A stretch of DNA of 64,000 nucleotides from Forficula auricularia. Its lineage: Eukaryota > Arthropoda > Insecta > Dermaptera > Forficulidae. Location: assembly GCA_024734495.1 (NCBI GenBank), contig JALMQS010000841.1:5448465-5512464 (forward strand), given 5' to 3'. How positions within the stretch are numbered: position 1 is the stretch's first letter; each line of letters begins with the position of its first letter. Made by a program: the position numbers and the translations under genes. Below, in pieces: positions 1 to 12,500 of the stretch. Below the pieces are notes generated by a model. It saw only the letters and a program-made list of their open reading frames with translations, searched no databases and was not told the origin of the DNA.

Positions 1-1001
1 GCGTATTAAGAACTTGCCTTGCCACCCTCATAGTTAAGAATCTAGCTTATCCTTTACTCTATCTAAATATAGACAGAAATCTAATTTGGCATTTTGTTTT
101 AATGAGTATGATATTCTAATCGCTTTTTAATCCCCACGGGCGTAGGAATTAAAAATCCATGGATTTCTTTACTATCTCTTGAAAAATAATAAATAATGTT
201 TGAGTAACAAAATTTAAAAATTAGAAAAAATGGAGAAAGCTTTTTTTTCAGAGTTCGGATAAATGACTGTCCTTAATAAACTGTTTAAAATGTGTAGTTT
301 TGTTTTTATATATAACCATCTAGATGGTCAAATTTCTTAATTTTAGTGTTTAGTCTTTATTATTAGTACAATATCCCGACTTAGGTCGACCTTCACCTAT
401 CGAGTTTCCTAATGAAATTAATATTTTGATATTATAATGTATTAATAATCAAAACTTGATGAGGTCACGAAATTCAATTTCCCTGCATATCTATTTTTTC
501 TAATTTATTAGATTTATTTATTTTATTTATTTATTATTTATTTTATTTTATTTTTTTTAATTATCTACATTGTCATATATAACAATAAAGAAAACTCTCT
601 ATAACTACAATATACTAATTCAGAAGTTACCTGTTGATACCCTGTCTACCTCGACTTATGCAGGAAAAAAGATGGCGACCCAACTTTGGCATTTTATATA
701 CATATCTTACTCTCGATTGGTGATATATTTATCGGAAATTCGATAACTACATTTATGTAATAAAATTAACAACTTTAATTTTTTATTAAAAATAGCTATG
801 CAGGGAAATTGGATGTCGGCCTATCAAGTTTAATACATTATATTGCAAAATATTACTTTCATTAAGAATCTCGATAGGTGAAGGTCGACCTAAATCGAAA
901 TCTTAGACTATAATGGGCTTTTAAATAAATAAAACAAATAATAAAGTTGGAAATTGAAAATACACTTATTAATTTGGCTTTTCTTTTATCATGGTAAAAT
1001 T
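1..1001 (+). repeat. 1-kb direct repeat, copy 1 (abuts gap)
   Basis: Nearly the whole segment matches 3207-4190 in the same orientation, with many single-base insertions and substitutions. It ends exactly at the N gap. The indel-rich differences look like an unpolished redundant contig end, but a real duplication cannot be excluded. It contains the inverted-repeat element at 381-893. Confidence 0.85.
381..893. mobile_element. TIR element (MITE-like), copy 1
   Basis: Ends are inverted: TTAGGTCGACCTTCACCTAT at the left and its complement at the right (871-892). A second inverted pair lies inside (ACTTGATGAGGTC... near 454 against TATGCAGGGAAATTGGATGT near 797). No coding capacity is seen. The same element is at 3567-4083. 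Confidence 0.65.
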
Positions 1002-1101
1002 NNNNNNNNNNNNNNNNNNNNNNNNNNNNNNNNNNNNNNNNNNNNNNNNNNNNNNNNNNNNNNNNNNNNNNNNNNNNNNNNNNNNNNNNNNNNNNNNNNN
1101 N
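1002..1101. other. Scaffold gap, exactly 100 N
   Basis: One hundred consecutive N bases, the usual placeholder for a gap of unknown size. Anything read across it is an artefact. Confidence 0.99.
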
Positions 1102-3206
1102 ATAATTTAAAATTTTAAAATTTTCAAACAAAAATACTAGAAAAGTTGGAGGTAGGGGGGTGATTTAAATTATTTTATTATACCATCAGTGGCACCGGGG
1201 ATGGGGGACACCCTGAGTCCAAGGAGGATAATGAAGTTTTTAATAGCAATGGTTAACAACTTAGAGATTCCAACCCTGCATAATTCGGCATGTTCTCTTG
1301 AAAATAATATAGATCATACTATGGTGGTGTATTATCTTCTTAAATATCTGATTCTGAAATTTGTACTTCCTGTATGGTCTCGTTTTTATATTTGTAGTCT
1401 TTTTTTTTTAAAAATCGGACGGTTCGAAAAATTTTAATTTTTGATTTCCTTCAATTTTTGACATTTTTAGTACCCAACAAAAAATCTTCCTGGTAAATTT
1501 TGAAATTTTTTTGATCACCAGTTTAAAAGATATCGACTTTCGGTTTTTTCACTCATGACTTCTTCAATAATTTTTAGAAAAAAAAACCGACTTCAAATAA
1601 AAAAATAAAAAGAACTCAAAAATCAAATAAAATGCACTAATATGGTGTAAAATAATTTTTCTTATTTAGTTACAACTAAACGATGAAATTATTACATGAA
1701 ATATTTTTAAACTTTGACCCCCTGAACTGAAAAATGGGCGATTTTTGATTTTGTGGTCTCAAGACACAAAAGACTTTGTATCTTTTCTTGCCAAACTCAA
1801 CCTCATTTTGTATACATAGCCACTAGAAGGCTAGAAATGTAAAAACTAACCACCCAAAATGGGGAGGGGGTCAAAAAATGAAAATTCTTGCCCTTGGACC
1901 CAACTTAACCAAATTGTGTATACATAATCTATGGGCAACTAGAAGGCTAAAAATGAAAAACTAACCACCCAAAATGAAAATTCTTGCCCTTGGAGCAAAC
2001 TAGACCAAATTTTGTATACATATTCTGTGGGCCTATAGGAGCCGGAAATGCAAAAACCGAGTGCGGGGTGGAATGGGTGGAAGGGTGCATAGTGGGGTGC
2101 AGGCTGGGTGCGGAGGTGGAATGGGGTTGGGGTGTGGGGGGTCCAGGGAAGCGTAGTCCTCTGGCTAGTAAGAGGGCCGCCGAAGGCGGGCGTCACTCCT
2201 AGTATATTATAATTGACGATGATAACTGATTCTTATTTTTAAATTTAGCTTAAGAAAGTGCTATACTTGTTAAAAGACCGAATCAATATTATAATTATTA
2301 TTTAATATTAAAAAAAATCTATAAATAATTTATGAGAAATATTATGGCAATTGTAAATCGATTAATCTGAGCTTACACAACTAATTTACACACACTCTCG
2401 CTGTCTCATACATATACATAGAAAGAAAATGCTCTATTGCTATCTAATATGAGCTAAATAAATGGAATTTGTTCCCGAAGTCAAAACAAAGATCCTAGTA
2501 TATACAGTCGTGCACCAATCGAAAACGAACAAATAAATAAATAATCCTTAAATTTTATTATAATAACAGGTTAAAATGTCCTACTTAAAACTTGATATCC
2601 AAATGGTGACTTATACCTAATTATTTCGAGAGGAATTACTAAAACAAACAACAAAACAAAGACAATCCCTACCTCAATTTTTACTTCTATCTCAATTATT
2701 TTTAATGAAGGTATTTATAAAGCCATTTCAGTAACGCATACCTAAAATTTATCTGTGATGCATCTCTATTATTATCAAATTTGAAATTCATATTTTCTAT
2801 ACTGCTACCCAGTTATTTCTCCGTAGAGGAAAAAACTCTACTTTTTTCAATTTTGTGTCAGATTTATCTATTCTTTTTATTAATGTTGGTCATTAGGGAC
2901 GCAGCTCATGCACAACAAAATAGAAAAAGAAGGAGAATATATTCTGAAAAAAAGAAATTAAATGCTAAGAGCTACATTTGATTTCTAATTTGTTGAAAGA
3001 ACATCGGAAAGCGGATTTGGATAAGATTACCTACCAAAGAAATTTAGTTAAAAATAAATATATTTTACTTTCACTTACCTAGTAGTAAGTGGAAGTATTG
3101 CGATGACCTCGTAAATTCGAAATCCAGTTTTCATCGAATATACATAATTTGAGGCTCCGTAAAACTAATAAAAACATTTTAATTGTTAGTATGTATAGAA
3201 GACGGG
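1102..3206. other. Non-coding DNA with degraded repeats
   Basis: AT-rich sequence with no gene. 1581-1710 matches one arm of the AACCGACTTC foldback family (full copies at 23284 and 54326). 1795-2075 holds diverged tandem units that also occur inside the ACTTTACCATAC repeats (CCAAATTTTGTATACATA and AAAAACTAACCACCCAAAAT). The GC-rich tail at 2040-2200 is simple G-rich sequence without a credible protein. Confidence 0.6.
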
Positions 3207-4190
3207 GCGTATTAAGAACTTACGCACCACCCTCATAATTAAAATCTAGCTTATCTTTACTATATATAAATATAAACAAAAATCTAATTTAGCATTTTAT
3301 TTAATAGTATGATATTCTAATATTTTTATCCCCACGGGCGTAGGAATTAAAAATCCATGGATTTCTTACTATCTCTTGAAAAATAATAAATAATGTTTGA
3401 GTAACAAAATTTAAAAATTAGAAGAAAAATGGAAAACTTTTTCAAGTTCGGAATGCTGTCCTTAATAAACTGTTTAAAATGAATTTTTATTTTTATATAT
3501 AACCATCTAGATAATTAAATTTCTTAATTTTAATATTTAATATTATTATTAGTACAATATCCCGACTTAGGTCGACCTTCACCTATCGAGTTTCCTAATG
3601 AAATTAATATTTTGATATTATAATGTATTAATAATCAAAACTTGATAGGGTCGAAATTCAATTTCCCTGCATATCTATTTTTTCTAATTTATTAGATTTA
3701 TTTATTTTTATTTATTTATTATTTATTTTATTTTATTTTTTTTTAATTATCTACATTGTCATATATAACAATAAAGAAAACTCTCTATAACTACAATATA
3801 CTAATTCGAAGTTACCTGTTGATACCCTGTCTACCTCGACTTATGCAGGGAAAAAAGATGGCGACCCAACTTTGGCATTTTATATACATATCTTACTCTC
3901 GATTGGTGATATATTTATCCGGAAATTCGATAACTACATTTATGTAATAAAATTAACAACTTTAATTTTTTATTAAAAATAGCTATGCAGGGAAATTGGA
4001 TGTCGACCCTATCAAGTTTAATACATTATATTACCAAAATATTACTTTCATTAAGAATCTCGATAGGTGAAGGTCGACCTAAATCGAAATCTTAGACTAT
4101 AATGGGCTTTTAAATAAATAAAACAAATAATAAAGTGAAATTGAAAATACACTTATTAATTTGGCTTTTTCTTTTATCATAGTAAAATTA
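3207..4190 (+). repeat. 1-kb direct repeat, copy 2
   Basis: Cleaner copy of 1-1001, with unique flanks on both sides. It contains the inverted-repeat element at 3567-4083. No gene is seen. Confidence 0.85.
3567..4083. mobile_element. TIR element (MITE-like), copy 2
   Basis: Same termini as 381-893 (TTAGGTCGACCTTCACC and its inverse at about 4062-4082) and the same internal inverted pair. About 515 bp, non-coding. Confidence 0.65.
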
Positions 4191-5137
4191 GTTAAATATC
4201 AATAAAATCATTCAATAATGTATTAATTAATTAATTAAATTTATTTTTTAAACATCACTGGTTAAATTTTATTGGATGTCAAATTATAGTCAATGGGATA
4301 AAATAATTGGCTGGTTAAGGTCATTTTGAGCTCTAAGTTTAGATGGTTGCATTTACTAGGCGCTATATTGATTTATATTTGTTTTTAATACAAAAAAAAT
4401 CGCTTTGGCTGATAAGAATTAAGTACGTGTCAAGTTTTAGAAGGAATTATGTCATTTTGAAATTGTGATTAAAAAAAGTAAACCATCAAGTAAAGATTGG
4501 ATATTAATACAGATATTTTGATTCCAGAACGAACTTTTCGATCTTGTCATATTGTGGGTGTCGGGATCTTAACACACAGATAGAAAAAAACATGGTTAAA
4601 AATTATTTTTCTCCACGTTTCAGTCATTTTCATGAACAAAGAGCAAACATTATTTTTTAATTTAATAGTAGGACCGCCCCAAACCGTGTAATTTAATTAT
4701 TATTATTCATTTAATTGAACTGGATTGTTCTCGCTGGCCAGAATGATACATCGAAAAATTCCTTGGATTGAACCACTAATAGTGAAATTAAAAAATTTAT
4801 TAAAATTTTCTAGCTGCTAAATTGATAAAGAAATAATTTTCTATATTATGAGCAAAGGTATATATATATATATTTTTGAGGAGCGAATCGGGAATGAAAA
4901 AGAGAAGGAGAAGATTTGAGTACTTAGGAATGACTGTATGGTCTCTGATGATAATGATTATAATCTTGTTTTTTTCCTCGTAGGGAAAGGTAAAAATAAA
5001 TAAATAAATATATCTACAAATATATGAAGTTATATTTTAAATAATTGGGTTCGAGAGCTAAGATGCCCATTTAGCCAAATTATGAGATATATTGACTATA
5101 AATCTAATAGAAAGTTTTGTTGCAAATCAGTCTTAAT
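4191..5137. other. Intergenic AT-rich DNA, nothing recognised
   Basis: No open frame with protein-like composition, no RNA gene and no clear repeat boundaries on either strand. Confidence 0.5.
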
Positions 5138-5147
5138 AAAGTCATGC

Positions 5148-5325
5148 CTGGGGGGGGGGCTAGGGTAGGCTAGGCGGTAGCATGTCAGCCAGCTAACCAA
5201 GCAGGACCCGAGTTCGAACCGACTCGAGCATCCGGCAAGTATCTGACCCCGAGGTAGAGACAAATTTAATAAAAATATAATTATATCGTAAATGGCTTAT
5301 GGCTAGAAAGTGAAAAGCCAAAAAA
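5148..5325 (+). mobile_element. tRNA-derived SINE with 10-bp target-site duplication
   Basis: The head has an A-box-like TAGGCTAGGCGG and, about 34 nt later, a B-box GAGTTCGAACC, the spacing of a tRNA promoter. The tail ends GGCTAGAAAGTGAAAAGCC plus an A-run. AAAGTCATGC occurs on both sides (5138-5147 and 5326-5335), marking an insertion by target-primed reverse transcription. The tail matches the reverse-strand copy at 27288-27452. Confidence 0.8.
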
Positions 5326-5613
5326 AAAGTCATGCTCTAAGCTAATGTGGTCACTGTTCACAGAATCAAATACTAAAAAATACAATACAAATCTTTTTAA
5401 AAATAATTATTTTATTACAATCTATTTTAAAGAGATTTTTTTCTAATATTTAAGTTATTTATCTAATTTTAATATGTGTATTAAATGAATGTCTTTTAAC
5501 CGAATATTTTCTACATTTGATTCAATCGCGAATCAAATGTAGGGAATTTTTGTCAAATATTGAGTAAAAATAATATCTGAACTTATATATTTCTAACTTG
5601 AAATAATGATTTT

Positions 5614-5852
5614 AAATAAATTTTATAATTTTTCTCATTAATATATCAAAGAATAATTGATAAATCAATGAGAATTGTTTTTGACCCCGCTTATTTGAAA
5701 AAGATATTTATCTCGAGACTACTGCGATGGAATTACGCTATTGGAGTCTGCGGATAAATATCTTTTTCAATTGAGCGCGGTCAAAAACAATTCTCATTGA
5801 TTTATCAATTATTCTTTGATTTATTAATGGGAAAAATTGTAAAATTTATTTG
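5614..5852. mobile_element. Foldback element, about 105-bp arms
   Basis: The left arm (to about 5722) is the near-perfect inverse of 5748-5852. The short centre reads CTCGAGACTACTGCGATGG and later TATTGGAGTCTGC. The same arms and centre reappear, expanded, at 43415-43865. Confidence 0.8.
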
Positions 5853-6160
5853 AATGTCTTTTAGTATGCACATCTCGGTTTATTTTAGTTAATACTCATA
5901 TAATGTTATTTGACCATGACAAAAATTGAGTAAATTCTATAATCTTCCGGAGATGACATTCTAATTCTAAATGGCCGGCCCAAATTTCGGACCACATACT
6001 TTTAAGAAACTCATTGCGAAATTTACTCGAAAATATCAACAACAACACAAATAAGAAGATGAACGACGCTGTTTTAGCTAGGAGCGACACACATTCCCCC
6101 AGGTGCCCCCACCAGATTTGCAGCCATCCTCTTGAAGAAGACCGGTCTCCTGCGCGTCCA

Positions 6161-6166
6161 TATAAA
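6161..6166 (+). promoter_or_regulatory. TATA box of the Osiris gene
   Basis: TATAAA lies 75 bp before the ATG, inside a short GC-richer patch (about 6080-6240) that continues into exon 1. A start site about 30 bp downstream (near 6190) would give a 5' UTR of roughly 50 nt. No separate 5' exon is needed. Inferred from position and context only. Confidence 0.6.
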
Positions 6167-6240
6167 CAGCCGGCTGAAGACGAAACCGGGTAGAATTCGT
6201 TGCTCCCTTGCGCCGCCCGGATAACGTCCCTTGCAGGACG

Positions 6241-6515
6241 ATGGCGAACAACATTTGGATTTTGTTCTTTGCCCTTGGCTGTTCCCTTTGTGTGGCTTCG
6301 CCAGTTTTGGATATTCAAACCACCGAAGTGATACCACAACAACCATCAACGGTGCCTGTCAAGGAAACACCCGTCGAGCCGGTGTCTGCAGAACCGCCCA
6401 AAGTACAAGAACCAGTCATTGTGGAACAACTACAACAACCCCAACAACCTCAACCACCTCAACAATTACCACCACAACAAGAGGAGCCACAGAAACAACC
6501 CACAAGAGACGCGAG
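6241..6515 (+). CDS. Osi: Osiris exon 1: signal peptide and Pro/Gln-rich linker
   Basis: This exon encodes residues 1-91 plus two bases of codon 92. ATG at 6241 has a favourable context (A at -3, G at +4) and is followed by a hydrophobic core (IWILFFALGCSLCVA), so cleavage near residue 19-20 is likely. An in-frame TTG at 6208 was rejected as a start because this is a eukaryotic gene. After the signal peptide the chain is acidic and Pro/Val-rich, then becomes a QQPQ/PPQQ tract made largely of CAA and CCA codons. The donor is GAG|GTACAA, with GT at 6516. The exon is clearly more GC-rich than its AT-rich surroundings. Confidence 0.85.
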
Positions 6516-9500
6516 GTACAAATAAAATACTCATCTAAAACTTTATTAACTTATTAATACAAATAGTTCAAGTCTGTTGACGGTTTGGAAGAATCTCACA
6601 AGTTAGACCTCCCATATTGAAATTAGAACATTAATTAAAAGGTTTTCCTGTTGGATATAGCAAAGTTGTTGATTTAATATTATCAATTCAAAGTTAGTAT
6701 TCTCTGTCTTGTTGCAGATAAATACACACACACACACACACACCTCACGAGCAAAGAAATGGAATCACTCTCTTTTCATTTATTTAATTGATATACATTG
6801 TATGTGTTTTATAGTCTATTAATAATTTAAATATTTTTTTCTAAAAAGCTAGGAAGACAATAATAAATATTAAAAATGCTTAAATAAAGTTTTCATTATT
6901 GTTTTATTAATTTTTTTTTTTAAATTTGAATAATACTCAAACTCCAAAATTTTCATTTTTTCCTAATTTTTCATTCCAAGTCAAAAAATTAAAAATTAAC
7001 TCGATGACTTTTGATGTAAAACGTATTGATTTAATCGTTAATTTTGGGCTTTAATACGGTATAATTTATATTAATATAACATTATTTATATTTGAGAATT
7101 CAAATTACATTTAACAACTCGCAAGAGAGGTGATTCCATTTCTTTGCTCGTGAGTATATATATATAAATCTTTATAAAACAATCTTGGAACGTTTATTTT
7201 GAAACTAGACGTTTCAGCGAGAAATTCTCCCTTTATCAATAGACATTTTTTAAAAAATTGAAAAAGAAAAAACGTTGTTTTCGCTAATGTTTCGAAAAAC
7301 AACCCTTCAACATTAACGAAAACAACTTTTTCTTTTTTCAATTTAAAAAAAAATTTTATTGATAAAGGGAGAATTTCTCCTGAAACGTCTAGTTTCAAAA
7401 TAAACGTTCCAAGATTGTTTTATAAAGATTTGTATTTTTTCATTAAATTAAAAATAATCAATAATTAATTTTTCTTTTCTATATATATATACATAAATAT
7501 ATCCAAATCTTTTATAAGAAACAATAATACAATTTTGATTCTGATATCCAATCTTTTTTGGAGAATTTCTCAACAATGGAATTTTAAGAAATTTGATAAA
7601 ATAGTTGCTTTATGAAAACAATATAAAACAACTGTAAAAAAATTAAATTATAAAATATTCCTTTTTTAAAGCAACTATATTTTCAAATTTCTTAAAATTC
7701 CGTTGTTAAAGAGAAAAATTCTCCCAAAACGTTTGGATTTCAAATACAGTTTTTAAGTTTTGTTTTTTATAAAAAATTTGTATTTTTTTATATAAGTAAA
7801 TAATTCAATAAATAAAATCTTTTAAATATGAATATATACACATTTAAATTAAAAAATAAATATACATTTACACTCATGTATATAAGGTTATTTGTTCAAT
7901 TAAATAAATAGAATTGTAATATGTGTACTCTGTACTATGTATATATTCATTATCCATATGCTAAAAGCACAAATATGCAAAATCGAATTATTTCTATTTG
8001 AAAATTTAAATGAGTGCTAGTTTTTTATTGGATATAAAAACCCAAATATGGGATGATAATTTAATTACCATTAGTTTTTTGAAAATTTTCATAAATCGAA
8101 AACCTCAAAATATTCTAAAAACAAATATAGTTACTTCTAAAGAGAGTAGGTTTTAAGTGAAATATTATTAATAAATGAATAGTAAATATGTTACTTTTTA
8201 TTTACTATTCATTTAAAACCAAATTTAGTTTGACTGTATGTTTAGATTCACTTGACTGCGAAATTTTTTAACGATTAAGAATAAATCTTTGATTACTGTG
8301 CTATATATATCAGTTTCATCTAGGAGGTCAAAAAGCCATCTGTCCGGATTGCGTTTTCGGCATTAGGGTTCACTTCGCAAGGGGTGAATATAATCTCTCT
8401 GACATATAATAAAAAAAATTTCCAGTGAAAGCAAAGATTTAAGTATCTTTTTGAGTGTCTTTTTTTGAAAAAAGATGGAAATTATTTCAAAAATTAACCC
8501 AGACCTATAATATTAATAAATGAATTTAACTTTTCAGGACCAATCATAGATTTTAGAGAAAATATTTTTACATTGCATATCAGAGAGGTTCGTCCCCTTA
8601 GAATCGAACCCAAGCGCTAACTAAGCTTGCCGGGCCGTTAGCCAAACCCTTAAGACAAATCTCTCTTGTCTTAAGGGTTTGGCTAACTGGCCCGGCAAGC
8701 TTTAGCGCTTGGGTTCGATTCCTAAGGGGACGAACCTTTCTGATATGCAATGTAAAAATATTTTCTCTAAATATATGATTGGTCCTTAAAAGTTATGATT
8801 GGTCCTTAAAAGTTAAATTCATTAATTAAAAAAATTTTCATAACACCTCGTATTTAGTAGTTACTTATTCAATGTGCCTCCGGCGACAAATTTAGCTATT
8901 TGATCTTTGAATAGGTGAACATTTTTTACTTCTAATTTAAATTGATTATTAAAAATCCATTTCAAATCTTATTGTCTTTTACAATCCATTAACCATTTAA
9001 TTCCGAAAGATCCTAAAGACGTAGGTAATATTGCAATTTAAATATAGTATCTATATCTACTCGTATATATCGTACACTGGAATCATCTGAAAATATAAAT
9101 TAATTAGTATCTATAAATAATATACATTACAAATTTTATTAGAAATGAAGGTGTTGAAGCTTTTGTTTTTGTGATTAATTTGATTAAAATTTAAATTTTT
9201 AGTGAAATCACACATAATTAATTATAATTATTTATTGAACAAGAACAAATAATATAATACAACTACAATGTTTCGATCGACTTATTCTGCGATCGTTCTC
9301 AAGTTAACCTAAAATTGGAGTGGGTGCTCATACTTGAGAACGATCGCAGAATAAGTTGAGTCGAAAAGTTGTAGTTATATTGAATTATTTGTTCTTGTTC
9401 AATAAATAATTATAATCACTAAAAATTCAATTTTTTTTAACAATTCTTAAATTGTATATATAACAGAAAAATTATGTAAGTACTTGGGCGGGTGGACCTG

Positions 9501-12500
9501 TTGCCCCCCCCCCCCCCGCCTAGTTACTTAATTGGGTTTGGTATAAATTTATTGGCTAACTTAAAAACAAAAACGGGCTGAAAAATTTAAATTAATAATA
9601 ACAATATTAATTTTCTTAAACAAAATTAAAAATAATTTGATCACGTTCTGATGTGGCCATCCACTTGATTTTACCATACACTTCTGGTTGAGTTTGGTCC
9701 AAGGGCCTAGATTTTCATTTTTTTACCCCCCCCCTCTGATTTTGGCTTCAGGAAAAAAATACTTTCATTATTATAGGTTAATTTTATATTATATTTCATT
9801 TTTCTTGTTTTTTTTAGTTTGAAAATATTCTAATTTTAAATTTTAACCCCTCCCCCCCCCCACCTTCCCCCCATTAATTTTGGGGCGATATTCACCAAAA
9901 TCTAATCAGCTCTTAATTTCAATGCACCAAAACTACGTACGAAATTTGGTTTTGATATTTATACTTGTTTTTGAGCTAGCTCGTACACAAAATTTAGTAA
10001 CGCACGTACTAACAGACATTTTGACAAAACAGTCATTATTCTCAAAAATTATAATTTTTTTCGATGTTCACTTATTAGAGCTTTTTTGTAGACCCAAATG
10101 CCATGGTTTTGCTCAATTTTTTTAATCAAAATAGTTTCAGCCGTTTTTGAGATATTTCGAAAAAAACACTTTTTTCTTGCACGATTACAATACTTGACCA
10201 TACCCTGTATGGTAAAGTAAAAAATCTATTAAATTAAGTTTCTACGTATATTTGAATAATACATTTATTATTGAAATGTGTTCTATAATATAACTCTCAT
10301 GGCACGTGGCTATTAATAACAGACCTTGGCTTTCAATTAGTTACTAATTTCATTTGTGCGATAAATTTATATCAATGGGATTCCTTCCCCAGTTTCTTAT
10401 AATAAATTATACATCTACTAGACTATATTCGTTCAACTTGTAATTGACTCAATCCTTATAACTTTCTTCTTAGATTTTATTTTCATTCATCAATTTTATT
10501 ATTCAACACTTCCATTGATTACCCATGTATAGAGGGCATTCGGTTTTATTACATCAAAGATATAAATATATACCTGGGAAAAATGCTTCTTTTGTTAAGA
10601 AAGTTTTAACTTAAAAACTTTGAATATAACTTAATTATTAAAATAGTAGTTTCGATTGAAAGTACCTAGATTAGATGCTTTTATTGAAGTAATATCATCA
10701 GAATGTACCAAGTTTTTTACTTTACCATACAGGGTATGGTCAAGTATTGTAATCGTGCATGAAAAAAGTTTTTTTTTCCTTCTTTTTTTCGAAATATCTC
10801 AAAAACGGCTGAAACTATTTTGATTAAAAAAATTGAGCAAAGCCATGGCATTTCGCTCTACGAAAAAGCTCTAATAAGTAAGTGAACATCGAAAAAATTA
10901 TATTTTTTGAGATAATAATTGTTTTGTCTGTTAGTTAGTTAGTCTGTCTGGTTGTCTGGTTGTCCGTTAGTCTGTGCATTACCAAATTTTTGTGGACGAG
11001 CTAGCTCAAAAACTAGTGGGAATATCGAAACCAAATTTCACACGTAGTTTTGGTCCATTGTGATTAAGAGCTGATTAGATTTTGGTGCATATCGACCCAA
11101 AATTAAGGGGTGGAGGGGGGGGGTTAAACATCAAAAATCTAGGCTATTTGAGCAAACTCAACCAAATTTTGTATACATAATCAGTGAGACCCCAGAAGTC
11201 TAAAAATGCAAAAACTAACCGCCCAAAATTGGTGGGGGGAGGGGTGCAAGGTCAAAAAATGAAAATTTAGGCTCTTGTACCAAACTCAACCAAATTTTGT
11301 ATACATAATCAGTGCGACCCCCAGAAAAAATGGAAATACTAACCGCCGAAAATGGGTGGGGGGGGGGGGTAGTCAAAAATGAAAATATAGGCTTTTGTAC
11401 CAAACTCAACCAAATTTTGCATACATAATCAGTGGGCACATAGTAATCTAAAAATGCAAAAACTAACCCCCCCCCCCCCCGCTACATTACATGATTATAA
11501 ATAATTTTATTGAATATTAAATATAAGTGAGATGCCAGGTTGTATGGTAAAGTCAAGTGGATGGCCACATCAGAACACGTCAGCTTATTTCACCTAATTT
11601 TGGATTTCTTTTAAAGTTTTTTTGATTCTTGGAATGACTTTAGAGCTCTTGAAAACGACTCAAGAATTAAGGTTAACAATGTTGTAGATTCTGATGAGAT
11701 TATAACTAAGCGATATCAGCCGAAATTTCTTTTTCGATAAACAATTCAATCACCGAAGTATCAAATTTACAATGTTCAATTCTTTTCGGAAATATTTATA
11801 TTTTTTTTCAAAACGTAAAATTTGTTTTTCTGCTATCATCCAACTTGCTAAGTCTCTTTCTATTTGTGAGGTTTCTTTATTCTTTCTTCAGACAAAATGG
11901 AATGAAAAAATCTTCAAAAAGCTTCTCAGTGAAAAAATTTAGCAAATAAGTTCAATAATTTTTTTTTCAAACTTCTCAATTGGATAAAGGGAAACATTTC
12001 TCCGAAATATTATATTCTAACAAACATTATTACTGATTTATTTAAGGATTCTATCTATTTCTGTAAAATGTTTTAAAACAATTAAATTATACAGTTATCG
12101 GAAGGGCCCCTGGCTCCCTTAAGAAAAGTGCTAATTTAGTCATGCTTACGCTTATATATTAGCTATATAAATATATATGTATCATTCTAGAGTTAACATT
12201 ACGCTAACAACACGTGGGAATTTATAAAAAATATTATCAATACGAAATTAAAAAAAAAAATATACAACTTGAACACAAAAATTATGTTAATTTTAGTTTT
12301 TGAGTTTTTGCTTTTGGAAAGTTTTTAGTTAATTTATTTACATCAATAGTCAAATGCAAACTCATGTTTTTAGTATTTTTTACAAATCTTGTATTTTTTC
12401 AAATTATTTTCTCTGAATTAATGGACAAAAAATTGCCACATCACTAATTGTTGCTGAAGGTGTACAGTACCAATTCTTGAAATACTCGTATGTACTACTT

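Noticed and set aside
862..1131. Open frame across the N gap
   Set aside because: Half of it is N bases.
6208..6240. Upstream in-frame extension of Osiris exon 1
   Set aside because: The first codon is TTG, not ATG. ATG at 6241 has good context and places the hydrophobic signal core correctly.
5896..6349. Minus-strand open frames of 91 and 148 codons opposite Osiris exon 1
   Set aside because: They mirror the GC-rich promoter and exon 1, overlap in two frames and match no family.
8630..8725. A true tRNA gene
   Set aside because: A- and B-box-like sequences are too close and no cloverleaf forms; it lies in a foldback arm.
11215..11439. Minus frame with repeated TDYVYKIWLSLVQ peptide
   Set aside because: Produced by tandem non-coding units in the ACTTTACCATAC repeat; similar peptides appear in several frames and copies, interrupted by homopolymer runs.
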